Source: Pirellulaceae bacterium
GTDB taxonomy: Bacteria > Planctomycetota > Planctomycetia > Pirellulales > Pirellulaceae
Assembly (NCBI GenBank): GCA_022448645.1
Contig: JAKVBZ010000143.1
Span: 1-8,378, forward strand
DNA length: 8,378 bases
Direction of reading: 5' to 3'
Below the pieces are notes generated by a model that did not search any database, had not been told where the DNA came from, and was given only the letters and a program-made list of their open reading frames with translations. How positions within the stretch are numbered: position 1 is the stretch's first letter; every line of letters begins with the position of its first letter. Shown in pieces: positions 1 through 6,886 of the stretch. The position numbers were made by a program, and so were the translations under genes.

Positions 1-513
1 TACCCATTTTAAAGCTTCCCTTTTGCACTCTCTGACCCTGTTGGTCCGGGAAACATTGCCGGTGTGATGATAGCCGTGCCGTTCATGGACGGCGTCTAGG
101 TTGTCGCTCCGTTATTTGTTTTTGACACTTACATAAACCTGATACCCCAGTTGTTCTTGCTGGTAGTGTGCGAAGCGTTTAGACGTTCAACCTTTGTGGT
201 GGTGTTGGTAGTTGGCGTCCAACGAGCGGTGTTTTTTAACGAAGCTAGTATCGGATCTGCCGCCCTTGCCCATGCAGCTGCCAAGACTGTAGAGCCAGTT
301 GGCGACGTGATTGTGGTATTGAACTGCTTGTTATTGGGGTTTCCGAGAACCGTTCTTTGGCGTGTGTCATAGGCGCAGCGTTGTTGAGCGGCAGAATGTC
401 AGAAGCATTGAAAGACGATTGGTCTCAATATGGAGGAACAGAATTCCAGCCGGTAGTGAACCGAGCCTGCGATGTTCCTACTGATAACGCCGTCCAGGAA
501 TAACGTCAAGCAA
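1..513. other. Gene-free stretch downstream of the selD fusion
   Basis: I see no gene here that I can support. The plus strand is rich in G and T (for example around 196-240), and short open frames on both strands (plus 151-372, minus about 132-398) have low-complexity Val-rich or Thr-rich translations, no convincing start and no family motif I recognise. There is no tRNA-like sequence, no clear hairpin with a T-run to end the selD transcript, and no direct repeat. A small 5-base-pair inverted repeat (GCCGT at 78-82 with ACGGC at 89-93) is too short to interpret. The stretch could be spacer, a decayed gene, or the edge of a gene whose body lies to the left. Confidence 0.5.
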
Positions 514-2715
514 CTATTTCCCGACCACGTGAATCCCCGGTTCGTTGATCACCTCTCCAATCACCACCGGTTCCCATACGGCTTGTTGGTTCAGTTCGGC
601 AAGCAGTGGAGAGAGTTGTTTCGGGTGGACTCCCATGAGCAGTCCACCGCTGGTTTGTGGATCGAACAAGGCCTGGTATTGGGGGAACTGACGAATAGAT
701 TCCTCAACACGGATGGACTGTTCCGCACTACGATTTGCCGGTGCTAAGGTGCTCTCCGTGCCAGCCTCTAGTAATTCTGAGACGCCGGACATTAGCGGAA
801 TCTTATGGATCTCGAGCCGTGATCCCAACTGGGACGCAGACAGCATTTCCAAAAGGTGTCCTGCCAAGCCAAACCCAGTGACGTCGGTCAATGCGTGGAT
901 TTGAAAGCGTTCCACCAGTTCAGCGGCGTGTTGGTTGCTATGCAGCATCACCTGCAGGGCAGCTTGCAACCACGTACCGCGGCAAGCTGCTTGCATGTGG
1001 GCTGCCAGCAACACACCGGTTCCCAGTGGTTTGGTCAGCACGAGCTGGTCCCCTTCACGCAGTAATCCTTTAGTACGCGGAGGTTTTTGGCCTTGATCGG
1101 CAAGCACCGTAAACCCGACAGTCAGTTTGAGCCCTTCGATGGTGTGGCCACCAATGAGGGTTGCACCCATATTGCGGAACTCATGAAGTGCACCCGACAT
1201 GACTTCGAATAACATTTGTTCCTGAACCCGCGGGTGCCCAACGGGGACCGTGCACATGGCCAGCGCCCCAATGGGCTTAGCCGCCAGCGCGTAGACGTCG
1301 CTCGCCGCATTCAAGGCTGCAATTCGTCCCACCAAATACGGGTCATCCACCGGGGCAGCGAAAAAGTCCACGGTAACCGTTAGAGGATTGTCCTTGGTTG
1401 TTTTCACCACGGCGGCGTCATCAGGGGCGTCTAAACCCAATAAGACATTGTCGTGCGAGGGAACATCTAGTCGTGACAAGACTCGCGAAAGGACAGATCC
1501 GCTCACCTTGCCTCCACAACCGGCACATCGCATCACGGCTTCGGCAGTTGTCATCGATTCCATCGGCATGGGACGGTAGTCCTGGTACTTGTCCATGAAC
1601 CGTCCATCAATCGCATCCTTTATCTTCCAGCACCAAGATCCGCAAAACGTTCGTTTGGCGTATTCTGCGATTGCTTTTCCATTTCCTAGATTCAACAATT
1701 TTAGGAAAGTTCGCTGAGGTCGGTAGTCTTGTAAGGGTCTGGCATCCAAAACTCGCTGTAGGTTCTCCCAAAGGACAGGGCCTTGGCGCACCGCGTAAAC
1801 GCCAGCTTTGGGTGTGGTGTCACCAACGATCGTGCCGGAGTCTCCCACGGCAAAGACCGGTGCGTCGGCGGTTGTTTGTAGCGTCGGCCTGGTCTGTAAA
1901 AAACCTCGTTCATCCAGTGGTAAGTTGAGCTTGCTGAGTAGAGGTGGGGCGGCGGCATCTGTCGCCCAAAGCACCAAGTCGGAATCCAATGAGTCGCCGT
2001 TTTCCAACTGCAAACGGCCATCCTTGAATCCCATCACCCGGCTACCGCTTTGCAACTTCACGCCGCGCTGTATCAACGTTTCTGTTGCCAATCGTACGGT
2101 TTGGGCTTGAGCGCCTTTCAGGATCGCAGTGTCGGACGTTATCAGACGGATCGAGAAAGGTTGGTCTTTCAGTATCTGGCGTAATCGCAACGGTAGGCAA
2201 AAAGCGATCTCTACGCCACCAGCACCGGCACCCACGATGGACACTTGAAGTTGCCGGTTGTCGGCCGACCGTTGCCATGACTCCAGGAAATTTGACAATC
2301 GGTCCAGGAAAGTCTGCATTGGTTTGATTGCCAATACGGACGGTTCAGAGGACGTCAGGCCGTTGCGACGCGGCACCGATCCGATGCCGATCGACAAAGC
2401 GTCGAAAGGAAGCGGCGGACGGTTCTCGAATAACAGCTGGCGTTGGTCGACGTCCAGCCCGCATACCTCGTCAACGACCAAGTTGGCACGGGACGCGGCG
2501 CATAGACGCACAAGGTCTATTTCCATGCGATCCGGCGGATACTGGCCGGCCAGGACTCCTGGGAGCATGCCGGAATAGGTGGATATGGGGTGATTCGAAA
2601 CGCACGTCAATTGTGTGTCCGAAAAGGGGGACATGCGCCACATTCGCAGCACATGAGCGTTGGTGTGTCCGATGCCCAATAAGACAATATGCTTTCGCGC
2701 TAACTGCGTTTCCAT
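514..2715 (-). CDS. selD: NADH-dehydrogenase-like FAD oxidoreductase fused to selenide, water dikinase (SelD)
   Basis: A 733-residue fusion. Residues 1 to about 385 look like a pyridine-nucleotide oxidoreductase of the NDH-2-like group. They have an N-terminal dinucleotide site that departs from the consensus (GIGHTN, 14-19), a canonical second one (GAGAGG, 162-167), and a C-terminal FAD motif (FAVGD, 288-292). Residues about 395-733 are SelD, which makes selenophosphate from selenide, ATP and water in the cytoplasm. Its active-site segment is AGCGGK: C400 and K403 match E. coli Cys17 and Lys20, while the Cys19 position is Gly402. The ATP/metal motifs follow: DDAAVV (432-437), TVDFF (448-452), GGHT (522-525), TKPLGTG (561-567), DVTGFG (611-616) and DPQTSGG (685-691). 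Such fusions are known in cyanobacteria, some planctomycetes and some algae. The flavoprotein may supply reduced selenium, but this is inference. There is no Shine-Dalgarno before the ATG; a -10-like box lies 7 bases upstream. No partner selenium gene is visible. Confidence 0.95.
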   Translation of the reverse strand: METQLARKHIVLLGIGHTNAHVLRMWRMSPFSDTQLTCVSNHPISTYSGMLPGVLAGQYPPDRMEIDLVRLCAASRANLVVDEVCGLDVDQRQLLFENRPPLPFDALSIGIGSVPRRNGLTSSEPSVLAIKPMQTFLDRLSNFLESWQRSADNRQLQVSIVGAGAGGVEIAFCLPLRLRQILKDQPFSIRLITSDTAILKGAQAQTVRLATETLIQRGVKLQSGSRVMGFKDGRLQLENGDSLDSDLVLWATDAAAPPLLSKLNLPLDERGFLQTRPTLQTTADAPVFAVGDSGTIVGDTTPKAGVYAVRQGPVLWENLQRVLDARPLQDYRPQRTFLKLLNLGNGKAIAEYAKRTFCGSWCWKIKDAIDGRFMDKYQDYRPMPMESMTTAEAVMRCAGCGGKVSGSVLSRVLSRLDVPSHDNVLLGLDAPDDAAVVKTTKDNPLTVTVDFFAAPVDDPYLVGRIAALNAASDVYALAAKPIGALAMCTVPVGHPRVQEQMLFEVMSGALHEFRNMGATLIGGHTIEGLKLTVGFTVLADQGQKPPRTKGLLREGDQLVLTKPLGTGVLLAAHMQAACRGTWLQAALQVMLHSNQHAAELVERFQIHALTDVTGFGLAGHLLEMLSASQLGSRLEIHKIPLMSGVSELLEAGTESTLAPANRSAEQSIRVEESIRQFPQYQALFDPQTSGGLLMGVHPKQLSPLLAELNQQAVWEPVVIGEVINEPGIHVVGK

Positions 2716-2728
2716 CGTGCCCAGTGTA
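2716..2728 (-). promoter_or_regulatory. Candidate -10 box for a leaderless selD-fusion transcript
   Basis: Read on the minus strand, TACACT (2723-2728) lies exactly 7 bases before the ATG of the selD fusion. That is the usual distance from a -10 element to the transcription start, so the A of ATG could be base +1. No purine-rich Shine-Dalgarno sequence precedes the ATG, which fits a leaderless message. I see no good -35 hexamer 16-18 bases further upstream, so the call rests on position and a 4-of-6 match only. Confidence 0.3.
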
Positions 2729-2841
2729 CCGTACGACTATCACCGCGGCTACGCGACACGATTCACCTGGGTTGTAACGTGCATGTTTCCATGGGAAAAT
2801 ACCCAACGGTCTTACGTGGAAAAAACAGCGGGAAGATCGTC

Positions 2842-4593
2842 ATGAGTCAATTTCGGATCTGTATGTGCCTGCTGTGTGTTTTCCTCGCCGGAGGTTGGAG
2901 CGGGATGGCTGGAGACACTCTTGACGTTAGCGGTCAACTCATCGCAGCAGAATACGCTCGTAGTGCGGGGGATCGTCACCAAACACGTTCTGTGATCATT
3001 TCCGAACACGGGATGGTCGCGACCAGCCAACCTTTGGCTGCTCAAGCGGGCCTGAATGTTCTTCGCCAGGGCGGCAATGCGGCCGATGCCGCAGTGGCGG
3101 CTAGTGCCATGATGGGGGTCGTCGAGCCGATGAGTTGTGGCATTGGCGGGGATTTATTCGCCATTTATTGGGACGCTCAGTCCGAGACCATGCACGGGCT
3201 CAATGCCAGCGGTCGCAGTCCGTATTCCTTGAATCTGGACGTCTTCCGTGAATTAGGGATGGCACAGATCCCTGCCGAAGGGGTGTTGTCGTGGAGCGTA
3301 CCTGGATGTGTCGATGGTTGGTCGATGTTGCTGGAACGGTTTGGCGAACGAGATTTGGCCGACGTGTTGCAACCGGCTATTGCGTACGCCGAAGAGGGAT
3401 TTCCCGTCTCAGAAGTGATTGCTGGTTTTTGGCAAGATGCCGCACCGGTCCTAAGGGCTCACCCTCACTCAGCGGAAACGTATTTGGTGGACGGCGCCGC
3501 ACCAGAGGTGGGCCAGATTTTCCGCAATCCGCGATTGGCGACCACCTACCGTGCGATCGCAGATCGGGGCCGAGATGCGTTTTATGTTGGTGATATCGCG
3601 CGTGAGATTGTATCCTTCTGCGAGCAACATGGTGGTTACTTTACGCTGCGAGATTTGGCCGAACACTCTTCTGAATGGGTCTGCCCCGTATCGACCAACT
3701 ACCGGGGCTACGACGTTTGGGAGTTGCCACCGAACGGACAGGGTATCGCCGTTTTAGAAATGCTCAATGTTCTGGAGGGATACGACTTGAAGTCGTTGGG
3801 GAGGCACAGTCCCGAATACGTACATTTGTTTGTGGAAACAAAGAAACTGGCCTTCGCAGATCGGGCTCGATTTTACGCGGATCCGGCTCATCAGGATTTA
3901 CCCGTCGCAGAACTGATTTCGAAAGAATATGCGGCTCGGCAACGAGCTCGAATTCGGCTTGATCAGGCTGCTATCGACGTACCCGCTGGTGATCCGATTT
4001 TGAAACAAGGTGATACGATTTACCTCACAGTGGTCGACAAAGACCGTAACGCTTGTTCCTTGATCCAAAGTTTGTACATGGGATTTGGGTCAAAAGTGAC
4101 CCCGGGCAACGTTGGCTTCGCGATGCAGAACCGAGGCGCGTTGTTTGCACTCGAAGCCGACCACGCAAACTGCCTCGCTCCGCACAAGCGACCATTTCAT
4201 ACAATCATACCCGCCATGGTGACTCGTAAGGGGCATCCCTGGTTGGTGTTCGGTTTGATGGGGGGCGATATGCAGCCTCAGGGACACGTTCAAATCCTCG
4301 TGAATATGATCGATTTTGGCATGAATGTGCAGGCTGCGGGTGATGCGGCCCGTGTTCGGCATGACGGTTCTGCTACGCCGACCGGTTTGCCGATGGCGCC
4401 TCGCGGCGGGGTCGTCAATTTGGAACCCGGTTTTCCCGAGGAGACGTTGCGCGGGTTGCGTGCACGTGGTCATCAAGCTGGTTATGTTGTTGGTGGATAC
4501 GGAGGTTACCAGGCGATTCTAATTGACGAGAAACATGGGGTGTTACACGGCGCCACCGAGCCGCGGAAAGATGGCAGTGCTGTGGGATATTGA
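2842..4593 (+). CDS. ggt: Exported gamma-glutamyltransferase-family enzyme, lid-loop-less type
   Basis: An N-terminal-nucleophile hydrolase that would cleave itself into two subunits and then hydrolyse or transfer gamma-glutamyl groups. I chose the ATG at 2842 (583 residues) because GGAAG (2831-2835) lies 6 bases before it and a signal peptide begins there: hydrophobic LLCVFLAGG (10-18) with probable cleavage near residue 23-24. In-frame starts at 2779 (GTG) and 2791 (ATG) would put a polar extension ahead of the signal. The expected nucleophile is T392 in DTIYLTVVD, matching E. coli Thr391, and the oxyanion Gly pair is G474-G475 in MGGDMQ. Against E. coli GGT the gamma-glutamyl-binding residues differ: Asn411, Gln430 and Asp433 align with Y412, R431 and L434. 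The segment between F435 and KRPFHT is about 12 residues shorter, so the lid loop is missing, as in YwrD-like and thermophile GGTs. These are often better hydrolases than transferases. The physiological substrate is therefore uncertain, though the family call is firm. Confidence 0.93.
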   Translation: MSQFRICMCLLCVFLAGGWSGMAGDTLDVSGQLIAAEYARSAGDRHQTRSVIISEHGMVATSQPLAAQAGLNVLRQGGNAADAAVAASAMMGVVEPMSCGIGGDLFAIYWDAQSETMHGLNASGRSPYSLNLDVFRELGMAQIPAEGVLSWSVPGCVDGWSMLLERFGERDLADVLQPAIAYAEEGFPVSEVIAGFWQDAAPVLRAHPHSAETYLVDGAAPEVGQIFRNPRLATTYRAIADRGRDAFYVGDIAREIVSFCEQHGGYFTLRDLAEHSSEWVCPVSTNYRGYDVWELPPNGQGIAVLEMLNVLEGYDLKSLGRHSPEYVHLFVETKKLAFADRARFYADPAHQDLPVAELISKEYAARQRARIRLDQAAIDVPAGDPILKQGDTIYLTVVDKDRNACSLIQSLYMGFGSKVTPGNVGFAMQNRGALFALEADHANCLAPHKRPFHTIIPAMVTRKGHPWLVFGLMGGDMQPQGHVQILVNMIDFGMNVQAAGDAARVRHDGSATPTGLPMAPRGGVVNLEPGFPEETLRGLRARGHQAGYVVGGYGGYQAILIDEKHGVLHGATEPRKDGSAVGY

Positions 4594-4888
4594 AAATTCC
4601 AGGATTGCGTAAGTTAGGTATTGTCTTTTTAAAACGGACCGACGCGAAAGTAGATTTTATTGGAGATTAGCCTGCGACCAGAATCACCGGCATAATTGGG
4701 TAGGTGGGTCGCAATGGCGTGATTTTCAGTTTGTCAGGTGAATCCTCGGTTACATCATTGTTCGCTGCCAAGCTGCAGACGTGGCGTGGCGAGACACCAA
4801 GTTGCCAGGACGTCCATCCCAGCATGCATTGTGTCGTTAGGACGGTGCCGGTAAAACTCCGGCTCAATCATCAAGAAGGGGATGTATC
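4594..4888 (+). promoter_or_regulatory. Leader region of the transaldolase-like gene with ribosome-binding site and small GC hairpin
   Basis: This gap holds no gene I can support. At its right end AAGAAGGGG (4873-4881) is a strong Shine-Dalgarno sequence, 7 bases before the ATG at 4889. It decides that start over the out-of-frame ATG at 4882. Just upstream, GCCGG (4847-4851) pairs with CCGGC (4859-4863) around a 7-base A-rich loop, ending 9 bases before the Shine-Dalgarno. The hairpin does not mask the ribosome-binding site, and its role, if any, is unknown. TTTTTAAAA near 4626 follows the GGT stop but has no clear hairpin ahead of it, so I do not call a terminator. No convincing promoter pair was found. 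Confidence 0.45.
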
Positions 4889-5938
4889 ATGTCAACAGAT
4901 TACTTCCGTCGAGTAGCGGCGCAGACTGGCACCCAGGTATGGATTAATAATCCATCGGCCAGCGAACTGAGCAATGCGATTGCTGCAGGGGCTATTAACG
5001 GAACCACTAATCCTGCGTACGGTTCCAAGCTGCTCAAGTCGGATACAGAATATATGAGCGGTGTGATTCATGAAGTCATCTCGAATTATGCGGATGACAT
5101 GGAAGCTGCTGATCGCATTTATCAGGTGATTAGCGGCCGGTTCATGCAAGGATTTTTGCCGCTGTATGAAAAAAGCGAAGCCCACCAGGGGTTCGTTACG
5201 ATGCAAGATGACCCGCGCCGAGATGAGGATCCGCATTTGATCATCGAAGCAACTTTGCGACATGCCAAAGTCGGACCCAATTACATGGCCAAGATTCCTG
5301 TGATCGAATCCGGGATGGAGGCGATGGCCCACTTGGTCTCGCTCGACATTCCAATTTGCGCCACGGAAATATTTTCGGTCGCACAGGCGGTTGCCATGTG
5401 TGAGGTTTACGCCGCTGCGTCAGGAGAGAGTGGGAAGTCACCACCGTTTTATCTAACGCACATCACCGGAATCTATGACGAAGAGATCCAAGCACAGGTA
5501 GAAGAACAAGGAATTGATATCGCGCCGGAGCTGGTGCGGCAGGCTGGTACGATTGTGATGCGCAAACAGTATCGTGTCATCAAAGAACGTGGATTCGACA
5601 CAGCCATGTTGGGCGGTGGTGCCCGGGCGCCTTACCATTTTACCGAATGGGTAGGAGGGGATGCTCACATCACCATTAACTGGAGTACCTTTGTCGAGCT
5701 TATGGAAATAGATCCACCCATTGAAGATCGTATTCATGTAGAAGATGATCCGGCTGTGATCGAAGAATTGCGTGATAAAATTCCGGATTTTCGTCGAGCC
5801 TATGACGAAGATGGGTTGGCTTCTGGAGAATTTGCAGAATACGCGCCGCTGCTTCGTTTCCGCAAGAACTTTATCGATGGTTGTGATGCCGTGCTCGATG
5901 AGGTTGCAAAGTACCGTCGAGCGCTGACCTCGGCTTAG
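4889..5938 (+). CDS. Divergent transaldolase / fructose-6-phosphate aldolase superfamily protein
   Basis: 349 residues, cytoplasmic, with no signal peptide. It has the landmarks of the class I aldolase TIM barrel shared by transaldolase and FSA: GTTNPA (38-43, N41 matching TalB Asn35), a Schiff-base lysine in AKIPVIE (K135, TalB Lys132), CATEIFSVAQA (157-167, T159 matching Thr156) and GGGARAP (242-248, R246 matching the phosphate-binding Arg228). Other expected residues are changed by my hand alignment. TalB Asp17 falls on N20 in WINNPS. Glu96 falls on Q106 in TMQDDP, which is the residue FSA also uses. Phe178 falls on I192 and Arg181 on I195. The protein keeps the lysine chemistry but probably not classic transaldolase activity; an aldolase or a different donor is possible. 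Length is near TalB (about 317) plus a charged C-terminal extension (about 275-349). It has a strong Shine-Dalgarno and no pentose-phosphate genes beside it. The superfamily is confident, the reaction is not. Confidence 0.85.
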   Translation: MSTDYFRRVAAQTGTQVWINNPSASELSNAIAAGAINGTTNPAYGSKLLKSDTEYMSGVIHEVISNYADDMEAADRIYQVISGRFMQGFLPLYEKSEAHQGFVTMQDDPRRDEDPHLIIEATLRHAKVGPNYMAKIPVIESGMEAMAHLVSLDIPICATEIFSVAQAVAMCEVYAAASGESGKSPPFYLTHITGIYDEEIQAQVEEQGIDIAPELVRQAGTIVMRKQYRVIKERGFDTAMLGGGARAPYHFTEWVGGDAHITINWSTFVELMEIDPPIEDRIHVEDDPAVIEELRDKIPDFRRAYDEDGLASGEFAEYAPLLRFRKNFIDGCDAVLDEVAKYRRALTSA

Positions 5939-5960
5939 ACCGCGGCTTTCCAGGACAAAG

Positions 5961-5999
5961 TGCGTGGATTGGTGCCACGGCATGGGGGTATATTTTTTT
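5961..5999 (+). terminator. Weak candidate terminator after the transaldolase-like gene
   Basis: TGCGTGG (5961-5967) can pair with CCACG-CA (5975-5982, one bulged G at 5980) across a 7-base loop, and a run of seven T lies at 5993-5999. The 8 bases between the stem and the T-run, including five G, make this a poor match to a standard intrinsic terminator, so it may be chance. It sits 22 bases after the stop codon of the preceding gene, where a terminator would be expected. Confidence 0.25.
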
Positions 6000-6022
6000 C
6001 TCCCAGCTTGTCGGCTGGGGAG
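6000..6022. repeat. Inverted repeat (stem-loop) between the transaldolase-like and hydratase genes
   Basis: CCCAGC (6002-6007) pairs with GCTGGG (6014-6019) around the loop TTGTCG. It can be extended by T6001 and C6000 pairing with A6021 and G6022 if G6020 is bulged. The T-run lies before the stem on the plus strand, so this is not a plus-strand terminator. On the minus strand the stem is followed by A, so it is not one there either. Possible roles are transcript-end protection of the upstream message or a protein site; nothing in the sequence decides. Confidence 0.4.
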
Positions 6023-6044
6023 TGAGGTTCCCAGTTTGCTCCCC

Positions 6045-6080
6045 TACAACTCGTACGAGTAGCCCGTTACAATCGGGTCC
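6045..6080 (+). promoter_or_regulatory. Candidate leaderless promoter with a 12-base palindromic operator-like site
   Basis: TACAAT (6068-6073) matches the TATAAT -10 consensus at 5 of 6 bases and lies exactly 7 bases before the hydratase ATG at 6081, so transcription could begin at the start codon. No Shine-Dalgarno precedes the ATG beyond a weak GGGT, which agrees. A perfect palindrome, ACTCGTACGAGT (6049-6060), ends 7 bases before the -10 box, where a dimeric repressor would cover the -35/-10 spacer. The -35 position (about 6045-6050, TACAAC) is a poor match to TTGACA, so an activator or an alternative sigma factor may be needed. No regulator gene is in the window to pair with the site. 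Confidence 0.4.
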
Positions 6081-6875
6081 ATGTCAGCCAATCCAGTAGA
6101 ACAGCTTTGGCAAGCTCGCGTAGAAGGAACGGTCGTTTCGTCCTCGGACGTACCAAGGCCGGTGGATGAAGATGCCGCATATGAGCTGCAGCGAGAACTA
6201 ACTGCGTTTGCCGCCCAACACAGTGGGGCACGGGTGGTGGGGTTCAAGGTCGGTTCGACGACAGAAGAGGGAGTGGCGGCGCTTCAGTTGACGCAACCTT
6301 TTTTTGGGCCGTTGGTCGATAGCTACTGCTATAAAAGCGGCGACGACGTGCCACTATCTGAACACCACCAGGTGCTAATCGAGACCGAAATCGCGATAGG
6401 TTTGGCGACCGATTTGCCCGCGGGAGCGCGGGAGTATGGCGAAGCAGATGTGCAGGAGGCGACTGCCTGGATTGCCCCCGCGTTTGAACTGGTCGCTATT
6501 CGTTTGGATCTTCCGCTGGCTGGAAATGGTCCTTATCTGATTGCCGACGGTGGTGTGAACGCAGCGTTTGTATTGGGGCAAAAGACTGACAGCTGGGACG
6601 GTTTGGACCTTTCTCAACACCCTGTCACGTTAAACGTGAATGGGTCGCAAACAGCCAATGGTCATAGCGGCATGTCCATGTTTGGAAATCCCTTTAACGT
6701 GGTTGCCTGGCTGGCCAATCATCCGCAGCTGAAACAACGTGGCTTGAAGGCCGGAGACATGGTTACCACGGGAACGTGTACCGGGATGACGCCTCTAAAA
6801 ACGGGTGACGAAGTTCACGCGGATTTAGGTGCTCTGGGCCAGATCAACATGCGGCAGGTTCAGTTCGCTCGTTGA
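6081..6875 (+). CDS. 2-keto-4-pentenoate hydratase (MhpD) family protein
   Basis: 264 residues, cytoplasmic, close to the 269 of E. coli MhpD, and complete. The family adds water to 2-hydroxypenta-2,4-dienoate to give 4-hydroxy-2-oxovalerate in meta-cleavage pathways, or acts on related dienols; the fold is that of fumarylacetoacetate hydrolase. Motifs in order: GFKVGST (54-60, with the conserved lysine K56), QPFFGPL (72-78), the metal-binding ETE (E101 and E103), PAFELV (133-138, third metal ligand E136), ADGGVN (155-160) and GTCTGMTPL (231-239). All three expected Mg/Mn carboxylates are present, so the enzyme should be active. No ring-cleavage dioxygenase, MhpE-type aldolase or acetaldehyde dehydrogenase is nearby, so its substrate cannot be fixed. 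The upstream gene is a lysine-type aldolase homologue on the same strand, but 142 bases with hairpins and a promoter-like site separate them. The message is probably leaderless. Confidence 0.82.
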   Translation: MSANPVEQLWQARVEGTVVSSSDVPRPVDEDAAYELQRELTAFAAQHSGARVVGFKVGSTTEEGVAALQLTQPFFGPLVDSYCYKSGDDVPLSEHHQVLIETEIAIGLATDLPAGAREYGEADVQEATAWIAPAFELVAIRLDLPLAGNGPYLIADGGVNAAFVLGQKTDSWDGLDLSQHPVTLNVNGSQTANGHSGMSMFGNPFNVVAWLANHPQLKQRGLKAGDMVTTGTCTGMTPLKTGDEVHADLGALGQINMRQVQFAR

Positions 6876-6886
6876 TCGACTGCTTG

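Noticed and set aside
151..372. A 73-codon plus-strand frame with a hydrophobic, Val-rich translation
   Set aside because: It has a weak start, no ribosome-binding site and low complexity from GT-rich DNA; the hydrophobicity follows from base composition.
895..910. Sequence GGATTTGAA resembling the complement of a selenocysteine tRNA anticodon arm
   Set aside because: It lies within the SelD coding region, and no acceptor or T-arm pairing surrounds it.
2730..2735. CGTACG upstream of selD, the same hexamer as the core of the palindrome before the hydratase gene
   Set aside because: It is only six bases, its flanks do not continue the 12-base palindrome, and its distance to the -10-like box differs, so a shared operator is not supported.
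2772..2801. TTGTAA and AAAATA with an 18-base spacer as a promoter for the GGT-like gene
   Set aside because: Both hexamers are partial matches, and such pairs are expected by chance; no further support.
2779..2841. Upstream in-frame GTG (2779) and ATG (2791) starts for the GGT-like gene
   Set aside because: They would add a polar extension before the signal peptide; the ATG at 2842 has GGAAG at good spacing and begins the signal sequence.
4808..4815. Palindrome GGACGTCC in the leader of the transaldolase-like gene
   Set aside because: An 8-base palindrome is common by chance and sits at no informative position.
5453..5983. A 176-codon open frame on the minus strand across the transaldolase-like gene
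   Set aside because: It lies antisense to a gene with clear family motifs and a strong Shine-Dalgarno; its translation has no recognisable motif.
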